Positions 1-5,063 of a DNA stretch of 5,173 bases are shown piece after piece (the stretch's first letter is position 1; every line of letters begins with the position of its first letter). The stretch is from assembly GCA_031290075.1 (NCBI GenBank), contig JAITOG010000106.1, positions 1 through 5,173 of the forward strand, written 5' to 3'. This stretch comes from Holosporales bacterium (GTDB lineage Bacteria; Pseudomonadota; Alphaproteobacteria; BNTO01). The translations under genes were made by a program, and so were the position numbers. A model generated the notes under the pieces. That model saw nothing but the letters and a program-made list of their open reading frames with translations. It had not been told where the DNA came from and ran no database searches.

Positions 1-54
1 CAAAGAATTTTGCTCACAAGTGGCTAAAACTATTTGCAACTTTTTAAAAAAAAT

Positions 55-243
55 TTATCCTTGCAAACAGGTATTTATAAGAGATATTTTTATGCAGGGG
101 TGTAAAACTATTATCCCTAGCCCTACTCCTTGCATCTTTAATGACCATAGAGATTGTAATTTCTGTATCATTGCATCCTTTTCACTTATCTTAGCCTGTA
201 GTTGAGATTGTAATTCCTGTATCATTTGCCTGTCCTCTCCCAA
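55..243 (-). pseudogene. Coiled-coil continuation in a shifted frame
   Basis: Read in another frame from about position 243, just after the second hydrophobic segment of the upstream ORF, the sequence gives GEDRQMIQELQSQLQAKISE and then KDAMIQKLQSLWSLKMQG. This is a charged, leucine- and glutamine-rich heptad-like stretch that would naturally follow a membrane helix. It then ends with a less plausible tail (GLGIIVLHPCIKISLINTCL) at a TAA at 57-55. The likely frame break is near 228-245, around GGGAGAGGACAGG. It could be a mutation, a sequencing error, or less likely a programmed shift. The family is not recognised. Confidence 0.35.
151..225. repeat. Two copies of a 21-nt repeat in the coiled-coil stretch
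   Basis: Positions 205-225 and 151-171 are identical except for one base. Their 54-nt offset is exactly 18 codons, producing MIQELQS and MIQKLQS in the coiled-coil frame. Similar bases next to each copy (TTGCATC at 130 and 171) suggest a larger decayed tandem duplication. Preservation of the triplet spacing supports that this frame was once translated. Confidence 0.6.
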
Positions 244-490
244 ATACTTTATGTAGAAGACAGCCAACACCAATTCCAGCACTTGCTATTAATACAGTCA
301 TAATACTTTCTTTTTGGGGTATATAATGCTTAATATACTTCTTATAAGGCGTAATTATATAAGTGTTATATAAAGAATTTTCTCTTCCTTGTGCTCCAAC
401 TTTTGGTTGTTGTGCGCAATTACAAAAATTACCTAAAAAAACAAAACTTGCAATAAATACTACTCTTTTGCACATATTCGATGTTAACAT
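191..490 (-). CDS. Small hypothetical protein with N-terminal hydrophobic segment; probable 5' half of a frameshifted gene
   Basis: A 99-residue ORF of unknown function. An ATG at 475 gives MCKRVVFIASFVFLGNFC, a positively charged start followed by a hydrophobic core, reading as a signal peptide or membrane anchor; no proper lipobox is visible despite nearby cysteines. A polar stretch rich in tyrosine and lysine follows, then a second hydrophobic segment, TVLIASAGIGVGCLLHKVFG (about 65-84). After that the frame degenerates into a short low-complexity tail ending at 191. A different frame from about 243 downward encodes a convincing coiled coil, suggesting the gene was once longer. It reads in the same direction as prmC, 93 nt after its stop. 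No clear ribosome binding site or promoter is seen. Confidence 0.4.
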   Translation of the reverse strand: MLTSNMCKRVVFIASFVFLGNFCNCAQQPKVGAQGRENSLYNTYIITPYKKYIKHYIPQKESIMTVLIASAGIGVGCLLHKVFGRGQANDTGITISTTG

Positions 491-582
491 TTTAAAAACT
501 CTAATTTAAGGGGCCATAAAACTTAGCTGAATAATACGATTATCATTGTCAAAGTTTTCTTTACTTTAAACGAGCAGAAGTT

Positions 583-1479
583 TTACTTCGTTTTTTCCTT
601 ACTATGTAAAACAATCACTCTTAAAGTTTTTTGTAAATCCTTTGAAAAGCCATAACAGAAGAATCCATTTTTTTTGGCAATTTTTTTAACCTCATTACTT
701 TGCCCCTTACCTATTTCAAAGAATAATAGCGGATTTAACTTAGATACTCCTTCAAATTTGCTAGAAGAAATTGGTTTCAAAAGAGGCCTAATATTTTCTC
801 GAATTTTTGGAAAAATTTCACGATATGCACTAAGCCCATCTTTGCCGCCAAATAAAGCTTTCTTAGGATCACAAAGAACTTCTTGGCTTAATTTTTCGTC
901 TTCCTTTATGTAAGGCGGGTTACATAAAATCACATCAAAAACGCCCCTAACATCATCATTCCAATTTTTGGCTATAAAAGTAGCTCTATCAGCAACTTCC
1001 AGTATAACTGCATTTTTTTGTGCCACAGCAATGGCTTTTTTGCTTAAATCAATTCCTAAGCCTGTGCTATTGGGGTATTCTTTTAGGCAAGAAATCAAAA
1101 GACAACCTGTTCCAGTTCCAATATCAAGAAAATGTAGTTTTGCTGTTTTGTCTTGTAAATAATTAAGAACTGTTTCTATAATAACTTCACTTTCTGGCCG
1201 CGGATCTAGAGTATCTTGGTTTGTGATAAAACTATATTTCCAAAAACTTGCTATTCCTGTAATTTTTGTTAATGGCTCTCTTGCACAGCGCCTAAGAATC
1301 ATATGTTCTACATGGTCAATAGCACTTTTAGAAAGACTAATTTTACGTAATGCCAAAACTTCGGCATATGAACACTTTAATGCCGACGAAACTAAAAGCC
1401 TTGCCTCTCGCCATGGATTCTCAATTCCTGCGATTTTCAGGCGAGCTACTAAAACTTCAAAATCTAAAAAATAGCTCAC
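583..1479 (-). CDS. prmC: Release factor glutamine methyltransferase with small in-frame repeat insertion
   Basis: PrmC (HemK) uses S-adenosylmethionine to methylate the glutamine of the GGQ motif in release factors RF1 and RF2, which speeds peptide release. The 298-residue product has the helical N-terminal domain (LKIAGIENPWREARLLVSSA, 14-33), the linker DPRPESEVIIE (92-102; usual core RPETE), SAM motif I DIGTGTG (119-125) and catalytic NPPY (187-190). LFFEIGKGQ (252-260) is the usual strand after LLKPGG. Between LLKP and LLFFEIG lie about 14 additional residues (ISSSKFEGVSKLN, 237-249) encoded by the repeat fragment at 747-792. This loop follows the NPPY region and probably leaves the active site intact. 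The gene starts with GTG inside the alkD stop (4-nt overlap); no better start exists nearby. The usual upstream partner prfA is absent here. Confidence 0.93.
   Translation of the reverse strand: MSYFLDFEVLVARLKIAGIENPWREARLLVSSALKCSYAEVLALRKISLSKSAIDHVEHMILRRCAREPLTKITGIASFWKYSFITNQDTLDPRPESEVIIETVLNYLQDKTAKLHFLDIGTGTGCLLISCLKEYPNSTGLGIDLSKKAIAVAQKNAVILEVADRATFIAKNWNDDVRGVFDVILCNPPYIKEDEKLSQEVLCDPKKALFGGKDGLSAYREIFPKIRENIRPLLKPISSSKFEGVSKLNPLLFFEIGKGQSNEVKKIAKKNGFFCYGFSKDLQKTLRVIVLHSKEKTK
747..792. repeat. End fragment of the palindromic element inside prmC
   Basis: These 46 nt match the right end of the short element (2841-2886) at 41 of 46 positions and the long element (2507-2552) at a similar level. 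Only this one end is present; there is no opposite inverted repeat nearby. In the prmC frame it encodes LLKPISSSKFEG, closely matching LLSKPISSSKVEG in the transporter, so the same reading frame of the element is used in both genes. The outermost part also encodes IRPLLKP, which prmC would be expected to have natively, so the exact junction is uncertain. Confidence 0.75.
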
Positions 1480-2183
1480 AATTTTCTATAAAATTTCCTT
1501 TTTTCTGAATCAAAATGCTCAATTGCATAGCTCAACATAACTCTTGGCATCTTGGCTGCAAATTTATCCAAAAAAGCGCAAAGTGTTTCGCAATTGCGCT
1601 TACCAATTTCCCGCAACATCCATCCTGTGGCTTTATGAATCAAATTTTGTGGATCATTAAGAAACAACTCTGCCAATCTCAAAGTAACGTCATATTGTTG
1701 TTTAGTAATAAATGCATGACTCCCAACAATTGCTATCCGGCGGCGCCACATATTGGGTGATTGGGCAAAAGTAAAAAGAACCTCTGGGTTTGTTTTTGTA
1801 GCCCAGTCGCCAACAATTTCTTTGGCTGACAAATCTACCAAATTCCAATTGTTGGTTGAATCTGCATGCTTAATATAAAAATCAACAATTTCTCTTTGTT
1901 GTTTTACATTAGCCTTTTTGTATTTATTAACTAAAATAACAAGGGCTAGCAACCGTGATTCATTAAATTCAGAATCAAGTAAAGCTGAAATATCTTCAAA
2001 AGAAAGATCAAGATATTTTTTGGCAAAATTTCGAATTTCTAAAACAGATATCCCCAAAAATTTATCATGCTCACCGTAACTTCCGGGAGAGGTTTTAAAA
2101 AAGTAGCTAAAATGCTCAGATTTTTCAGGACTCCCTAAATTTTTAAGTTCCTTCTGAATTTTCTCTATTATTTGTATTTGCAT
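1476..2183 (-). CDS. AlkD-like DNA alkylation repair glycosylase
   Basis: HEAT-repeat DNA glycosylase of the AlkD family, which excises positively charged alkylated purines (N3- and N7-alkyl) in base-excision repair. From ATG 2183 the product has 235 residues, against 237 for Bacillus cereus AlkD. The key residues fall where expected: W113 and D117 in NNWNLVDLSA, arginines 147-149 in MWRRRIAIVGS, and W188 and R191 in TGWMLREIGKR. The opening EKIQKELKNLGSPEKSEHF and FFKTSPGSYGEHDKFLGI are also typical. A longer frame begins at GTG 2222, but those 13 extra residues start exactly at the edge of the upstream repeat element, with an in-frame stop 4 codons earlier, so ATG 2183 is preferred. Neither start has a strong Shine-Dalgarno. 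The TGA stop overlaps the prmC start by 4 nt (GTGA), suggesting coupled translation. Confidence 0.85.
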   Translation of the reverse strand: MQIQIIEKIQKELKNLGSPEKSEHFSYFFKTSPGSYGEHDKFLGISVLEIRNFAKKYLDLSFEDISALLDSEFNESRLLALVILVNKYKKANVKQQREIVDFYIKHADSTNNWNLVDLSAKEIVGDWATKTNPEVLFTFAQSPNMWRRRIAIVGSHAFITKQQYDVTLRLAELFLNDPQNLIHKATGWMLREIGKRNCETLCAFLDKFAAKMPRVMLSYAIEHFDSEKRKFYRKL

Positions 2184-2277
2184 ATGTTTTCTAAGAACTT
2201 TTTTAAAACTATACCCATCCACTTTCGTAACTCAATTTCTTCTGCAAATTTGTTCGTTGCTTCGATGCTCAAATCCT

Positions 2278-2413
2278 CATGGGGTTTGGGGGAAATCTGT
2301 AACTGTGTTCACATTTAACTTTTCGGCCTTTGAAGGCTCTGCAGCGCAGAGGCCCAAAATTGTAAAAATCAATTAATGAACAGGGTTTGTGATTTTCCCC
2401 AATGCCCCTCATG
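2278..2413. repeat. First nested palindrome of the long element
   Basis: The left arm (2278-2311) begins CATGGGGTTTGGGGGAAATC and ends TGTTCA. The right arm (2377-2413) begins TGAACA and ends GATTTTCCCC...CTCATG, so the arms pair imperfectly over about 34-37 nt. The loop contains a smaller GC-rich hairpin. The short element keeps only the outer arms of this structure, consistent with a central deletion. Confidence 0.7.
2325..2354. repeat. GC-rich hairpin at the core of the first palindrome
   Basis: GGCCT at 2325-2329 pairs with AGGCC at 2350-2354. Inside, CTCTGC (2337-2342) and GCAGAG (2346-2351) form a perfect 6-bp stem with loop AGC. An alternative pairing GCCTT/AAGGC (2326-2337) competes. 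GC content is far above the surroundings. Confidence 0.6.
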
Positions 2414-2422
2414 TATACCAAA

Positions 2423-2496
2423 CCCCCAAAAATTGCGGATTCAAACTTCTTGGGTTTCAAGGATTGGCAGCAATTAAAATCCGCATTCTTTGGGGG
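2423..2496. repeat. Second nested palindrome of the long element
   Basis: The left arm CCCCCAAAAATTGCGGATT (2423-2441) pairs with the right arm AATCCGCATTCTTTGGGGG (2478-2496) at 17 of 19 positions, across a 36-nt loop. It is absent from the short copy, where unrelated sequence of about 30 nt lies at the equivalent place. It may be a module gained or lost independently. Confidence 0.75.
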
Positions 2497-2577
2497 CCCC
2501 AGTATGCTCCTTCAACTTTGCTAAAAGAAATTGGTTTCGAAGGAAGTCTAATTTTTTCCAAAATTTATAAATTTTCT

Positions 2578-3663
2578 CTACTCTTGCTCTTCAAACACAA
2601 GGGTAACAATAATGTAAGCTTTTGGAAATTCTTTATGAATAGCCTCTTTAATATCCTTTTGTTTTTCTATACTACTCTTTAATATACACTCTTCATTAGA
2701 CTCCTTTCGTAACTCAATTTCTTCTGCAAATTTGTTCGTTGCTTCGATGCTCGAATCCTCATGGGGTTTGGAGGAAATCACAGATTCCCCCCAATGCTCC
2801 TCATGTATATCTAATACACTCCGGTTCTGCGCTTCGTGTGCTCCTTCAACTTTGCTAGAAGAAATTGGTTTCGAAAGAAGTCTATTGTATAAAATATTTA
2901 CAAGAATGAATTCATTACGCCCAATACTTTTTGTCATAATAAAAGTATCAGTAATCCCTGTATTAGCAATAATTTCATAAATTTTTTGTTTAATATTATT
3001 TGGTAAACTTTTATCCAACAAACTGCTAAGCGCTGCTTTTCCAACAAAAAACGCAATAATAAGGAAGTAAATAGCAATTCCTAAGCCAATAGTTGCATCT
3101 ACCCAGGGTAATTCTTTGGAAGTAAAAAAGCACACAATAACGGTAATATTCATAGCAATATCTGCTTTATAATGGGCGGAATCTGCTTTTAGCGCATGAG
3201 ATTTAATTTTTTTTGAATAATAAGTTTGAATAAATGCCATAGCAATCAAAAAAACAAGGGAAATTAGCAAAGCGGTTATTGCTATTTGGCTTAGTTCATT
3301 ATGATGGCTATGCTCAGAAAAATTTCCCCAAACAATATTGCCGCTCATTGCAATCAAAAGAATTGCCTGAAAAAGCGAAGCTAATGATTCAAATTTTCCA
3401 TAACCAAATTGGTAACGATCATCTGCAGCTTTTGTTGAAAACCATATAAAAGCTATATTTAAAAGAGAAACAAAACAGTCTTTTACAGAATCAAAAAAAA
3501 CGGCCTTTACGGCCACAGAGTTGTAATATAAGTATGCTATTAATCTACAGCTTACAATCAGCAATGATATTAAAAAAACATAAAAAACAGCTTCTTTTAT
3601 CAAAAGACGATTGTTTTTTTGCGATTTTTCAAAAATTTCTTTACATTCTGAACAGCAAAACAT
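2578..3663 (-). CDS. Cation diffusion facilitator (FieF/YiiP-like metal/proton antiporter) with in-frame repeat insertion
   Basis: Inner-membrane metal efflux transporter, 361 residues. Six hydrophobic segments lie near 20-47, 50-76, 96-113, 125-149, 164-182 and 190-211. Transport-site residues are intact: D58 and D62 in FDSVKD (TM2), H164 and D168 in DSAHYKAD (TM5), matching the DDHD tetrad of E. coli YiiP, so Zn(II) or Fe(II) is likely. ADDRYQFGYGKFESLA (about 80-95) aligns with YiiP ADDNHSFGHGKAESLA, but both site-B histidines are tyrosine (Y84, Y88). LLDKSLP precedes the cytoplasmic C-terminal domain. That domain is split after VNILYN by about 61 residues encoded by the repeat at 2697-2884, then resumes at SSIEKQKDIKEAIHKEFPKA. 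Without the insert the length is about 300, normal for the family. The N-terminus MFCCSECKEIF resembles the metal-binding FCCxxC...F of TRASH/YHS-type motifs. ATG 3663 is preferred on RBS grounds; ATG 3696 is the alternative. Confidence 0.88.
   Translation of the reverse strand: MFCCSECKEIFEKSQKNNRLLIKEAVFYVFLISLLIVSCRLIAYLYYNSVAVKAVFFDSVKDCFVSLLNIAFIWFSTKAADDRYQFGYGKFESLASLFQAILLIAMSGNIVWGNFSEHSHHNELSQIAITALLISLVFLIAMAFIQTYYSKKIKSHALKADSAHYKADIAMNITVIVCFFTSKELPWVDATIGLGIAIYFLIIAFFVGKAALSSLLDKSLPNNIKQKIYEIIANTGITDTFIMTKSIGRNEFILVNILYNRLLSKPISSSKVEGAHEAQNRSVLDIHEEHWGESVISSKPHEDSSIEATNKFAEEIELRKESNEECILKSSIEKQKDIKEAIHKEFPKAYIIVTLVFEEQE
2697..2884. repeat. Palindromic element, short copy, in frame inside the CDF gene
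   Basis: About 188 nt bounded by imperfect inverted repeats. The left end (2697-2734) begins TAGACTCCTTTCGTAAC and the right end, read on the minus strand (2884-2848), begins TAGACTTCTTTCGAAAC. Both continue with CAATTTCTTCT and then GCAAA.TTG, the right end having one extra A. The centre (2760-2805) is a second palindrome with arms starting CATG and a 3-nt loop. Positions 2704-2779 match 2222-2297 of the long copy at 74 of 76 positions, and 2841-2886 match 2507-2552 at 43 of 46. It is open throughout in the transporter frame and encodes a hydrophilic, acid-rich peptide (residues about 261-321) containing KPISSSKVEGA. It resembles Rickettsia palindromic elements in behaviour; family identity is not established. 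Confidence 0.85.
2760..2805. repeat. Internal hairpin of the short element
   Basis: The left arm (2760-2779) reads CATGGGGTTTGGAGGAAATC. The right arm (2783-2805), on the opposite strand, begins CATGAGGAG and ends GGGGGGAATC. The arms pair imperfectly around a 3-nt loop. Because it lies within the transporter reading frame, its RNA form would be a hairpin in the coding part of the mRNA. Confidence 0.65.
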
Positions 3664-3667
3664 ATAA

Positions 3668-3672
3668 CCTCT
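3668..3672 (-). promoter_or_regulatory. Ribosome binding site fixing the transporter start
   Basis: AGAGG on the minus strand lies 4 nt before the ATG at 3663-3661. It supports starting the transporter there, in the sequence MFCCSECKE. The in-frame ATG 33 nt upstream (3696) would overlap the end of the reductase gene and has no comparable site. Confidence 0.6.
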
Positions 3673-3674
3673 AT

Positions 3675-4676
3675 TTAGCCTTTTAACGCCTGGCAATTAT
3701 TTTGCATAGCAACCTCTGGATTCAAAAAAAATTTCACAGCATATGCTGTTTTAGCAGCTTCTCCAAAACCTGTAACTATTATATTTACTTTGTTAGGGAA
3801 TGATACAATATCTCCAGCGGCAAATATTCCGGGAATATTTGTTGCTCCAGTAGTTTCATTTATAGGGATTCGTTGATTTTCTAAGGCAATTCCCCAATTT
3901 TGCATATAATCAATATTTGTGGAAATTCCAAAGAAAACCAAAAGATTGTTGACGTATAATAATATTTCTCCATTTGGAGTTTGAATTATAATTTTTTCTA
4001 ATTGCCTATTTTTTCCAATTAATTCTTTAAAATAAGATGATGTGTAAATACGGGTAATTCCTTTTTTAATTGATTTTTCTAATAGGGCAAACGTTGATTC
4101 ATTACAGCGAAATTGCTCTCTTCTATGAACTATACTTATAGATTGGGCAATTTTGCTTAATTCAAGAGCCCAATCAATTGCAGCATTTCCTCCGCCTGCG
4201 ATTACTACGTTTTTCCCTGCAAATTTATTTATATCAGAAATACTGTAAAATAAGGATTTCCCTTCAAAATCAGATTCGTTAGGAAGGCCAAGGGGAACGT
4301 GTGTAAATGCACCAAATCCAGCTGTGATAACTATTGATTCAGCTAAAAATTTTCCTCTACTTGTAGTTATTTCAAAAAATCTGTTATCTTCTTCATTTTT
4401 ATTAATTTTTTCTACACATGTATTTAAATAAAAACAAGCTCCAGAATCAAGAGCTTGCTTATACAAAGAATTAACTAAATCAATAGATTTTATTCCCGGC
4501 ATAGCAGGAATCCCATAAACCGGTTTTTCAGGGTACAACAAACATTGCCCTCCAATTTCTGAACGGGTTTCAAAAATAGCTACGTGAATTCCTAGCATTT
4601 CAAGCATAGACGAAGCGAATAATCCAACTGGTCCTGCCCCAATAACAACGGTTTTAAAATTATTTTCCAAAACCAT
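3675..4676 (-). CDS. Type-2 ferredoxin-NADP(+) reductase (thioredoxin-reductase-like)
   Basis: A 333-residue FAD/NAD(P)-binding flavoprotein, full length for the YumC-type ferredoxin/flavodoxin-NADP+ reductases, which transfer electrons between NADPH and ferredoxin in the cytosol. The FAD Rossmann motif GAGPVG is at residues 13-18, with IGGQCLLYPEKPVYGIPAMP following at 41-60. The NADPH Rossmann motif GGGNAAIDWA is at 161-170, and HRREQFR at 184-190 fits binding of the 2'-phosphate of NADPH. The second FAD motif PGIFAAGDI is at 282-290. The redox-active CxxC of true thioredoxin reductases is absent: the only cysteines are at 45, 81, 87, 191 and 328, none spaced that way. The segment FFGISTNIDYMQNWGIALEN (249-268) is typical of this reductase family. 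The gene starts inside the rpsT stop (1-nt overlap) and ends 11 nt before the transporter start. Physiological partner (ferredoxin or flavodoxin) is unknown. Confidence 0.88.
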   Translation of the reverse strand: MVLENNFKTVVIGAGPVGLFASSMLEMLGIHVAIFETRSEIGGQCLLYPEKPVYGIPAMPGIKSIDLVNSLYKQALDSGACFYLNTCVEKINKNEEDNRFFEITTSRGKFLAESIVITAGFGAFTHVPLGLPNESDFEGKSLFYSISDINKFAGKNVVIAGGGNAAIDWALELSKIAQSISIVHRREQFRCNESTFALLEKSIKKGITRIYTSSYFKELIGKNRQLEKIIIQTPNGEILLYVNNLLVFFGISTNIDYMQNWGIALENQRIPINETTGATNIPGIFAAGDIVSFPNKVNIIVTGFGEAAKTAYAVKFFLNPEVAMQNNCQALKG

Positions 4677-4972
4677 TAAACGGCTAATTCAGCTGTTGCT
4701 TTACGTATTTTACTATTAAGCCTAGAAACTTTCCTGGCAGCTGCATTCTTATGTAACACACCTTTACTAACTCCGCGCATTAATTCTTTTTCTGCAGCAA
4801 CCAAAGTTTCATTTAAAGAAGCTTTCGTTACAGATACATCTTTTCCAAAAGATGCAACAACATCTTCTACATTACGTACAAATGAACGAATACGATTTTT
4901 ACGTGCTTTATTTACAGCTGTTTTTAGCAAAGTCTTGCGTACAGCTTTTTCTGCTGATCTATGAGATGGCAT
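4676..4972 (-). CDS. rpsT: 30S ribosomal protein S20
   Basis: Encodes S20, a primary binder of 16S rRNA in the small ribosomal subunit. The 98-residue product shows the family pattern: an N-terminal basic stretch (SAEKAVRKTLLKTAVNKARK, residues 6-25), then RIRSFVRNVEDVV, and the conserved C-terminal block GVLHKNAAARKVSRLNSKI (about 71-89). It is a little longer than the usual 86-90 residues. The initial Met-Pro-Ser-His in place of Met-Ala-Asn is a small variation. The ATG at 4972 gives the standard N-terminus, although no strong Shine-Dalgarno precedes it. The stop codon TAA shares its last A with the ATG of the next gene (TAATG), implying translational coupling. In many bacteria S20 represses its own translation; nothing here shows that directly. 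Confidence 0.95.
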   Translation of the reverse strand: MPSHRSAEKAVRKTLLKTAVNKARKNRIRSFVRNVEDVVASFGKDVSVTKASLNETLVAAEKELMRGVSKGVLHKNAAARKVSRLNSKIRKATAELAV

Positions 4973-5008
4973 TCTAAAATAAAATTAAACAATTACTCGA
5001 ATATATTC

Positions 5009-5037
5009 ATAATATACAAAGCAAAAAAAAATTGCAA
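5009..5037 (-). promoter_or_regulatory. Probable sigma70 promoter of rpsT
   Basis: On the minus strand a -35-like TTGCAA (5037-5032) is separated by exactly 17 nt from a -10-like TATTAT (5014-5009). The spacer contains a run of nine T residues. The predicted start would fall about 30 nt before the rpsT start codon. It is the only good promoter-like pair ahead of the five-gene run, so it probably drives at least rpsT and the reductase. AT-rich DNA yields such matches by chance, which limits confidence. Confidence 0.5.
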
Positions 5038-5047
5038 TACATCTCCA

Positions 5048-5063
5048 CCCAGGGCCCAGGGCC
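5048..5063. repeat. GC-rich tandem heptamer CCCAGGG x2
   Basis: Two adjacent copies of CCCAGGG (5048-5054 and 5055-5061) followed by CC form a 16-nt block of almost pure G and C within very AT-rich DNA. It lies at the 3' end of the partial gene and overlaps its stop. A short hairpin GGCC-CTG-GGCC can be drawn in it, and on the minus strand a run of nine T residues follows about 18 nt later. A weak terminator for the partial gene is possible but not a clean match. Confidence 0.4.

Larger units (their letters stand above)
2222..2550. repeat. Palindromic element, long copy, between the CDF gene and alkD
   Basis: This element accounts for nearly the whole 394-nt gap between the transporter stop and the likely alkD start. 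It has the same two ends as the short copy: left inverted repeat 2222-2252 (CTTTCGTAACTCAATTTCTT...) and right inverted repeat about 2514-2546 (minus strand CTTCGAAACCAATTTCTTTT...). Between them it carries two further palindromes (2278-2413 and 2423-2496). Relative to the short copy it has extra central sequence at both palindromes, or the short copy has lost it. Read in the frame used in the transporter, it starts KPISFSKVEGA but hits stops, so it is not coding as a whole. A 63-codon open frame at 2460-2269 (minus) lies wholly inside it and is probably fortuitous. No transposase is present, so it would be non-autonomous. Confidence 0.85.

Noticed and set aside
525..552. TTGACA (minus strand, 552-547) followed by TATTAT as a promoter for the small ORF
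   Set aside because: The two hexamers are only 10 nt apart, far from the usual 16-18, and no second -10 fits the spacing.
577..589. Hairpin GAAGT-TTT-ACTTC followed by GTTTTTT on the plus strand, as a terminator
   Set aside because: The T-run follows on the plus strand, where no gene ends. On the minus strand it overlaps the prmC stop and lacks a T-run, and the stem is only 5 bp.
2269..2460. A 63-codon minus-strand ORF inside the long repeat
   Set aside because: It lies wholly within palindromic repeat sequence, is not preserved in the short copy, and has no ribosome binding site; most likely fortuitous.
2222..2550. CRISPR array or riboswitch as an explanation of the repeats near 2222-2886
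   Set aside because: There are no regularly spaced direct repeats with unique spacers. The same sequence occurs inside coding sequence and has inverted ends, which fits a mobile palindromic element better.
2389..2682. A plus-strand ORF of 97 codons
   Set aside because: It is made of the antisense of the repeat and of the 3' end of the transporter gene, with no protein-like features of its own.
3664..3696. Upstream ATG at 3696 as the transporter start
   Set aside because: It would overlap the end of the reductase gene and adds 11 residues unlike the family; ATG 3663 has AGAGG 4 nt upstream.
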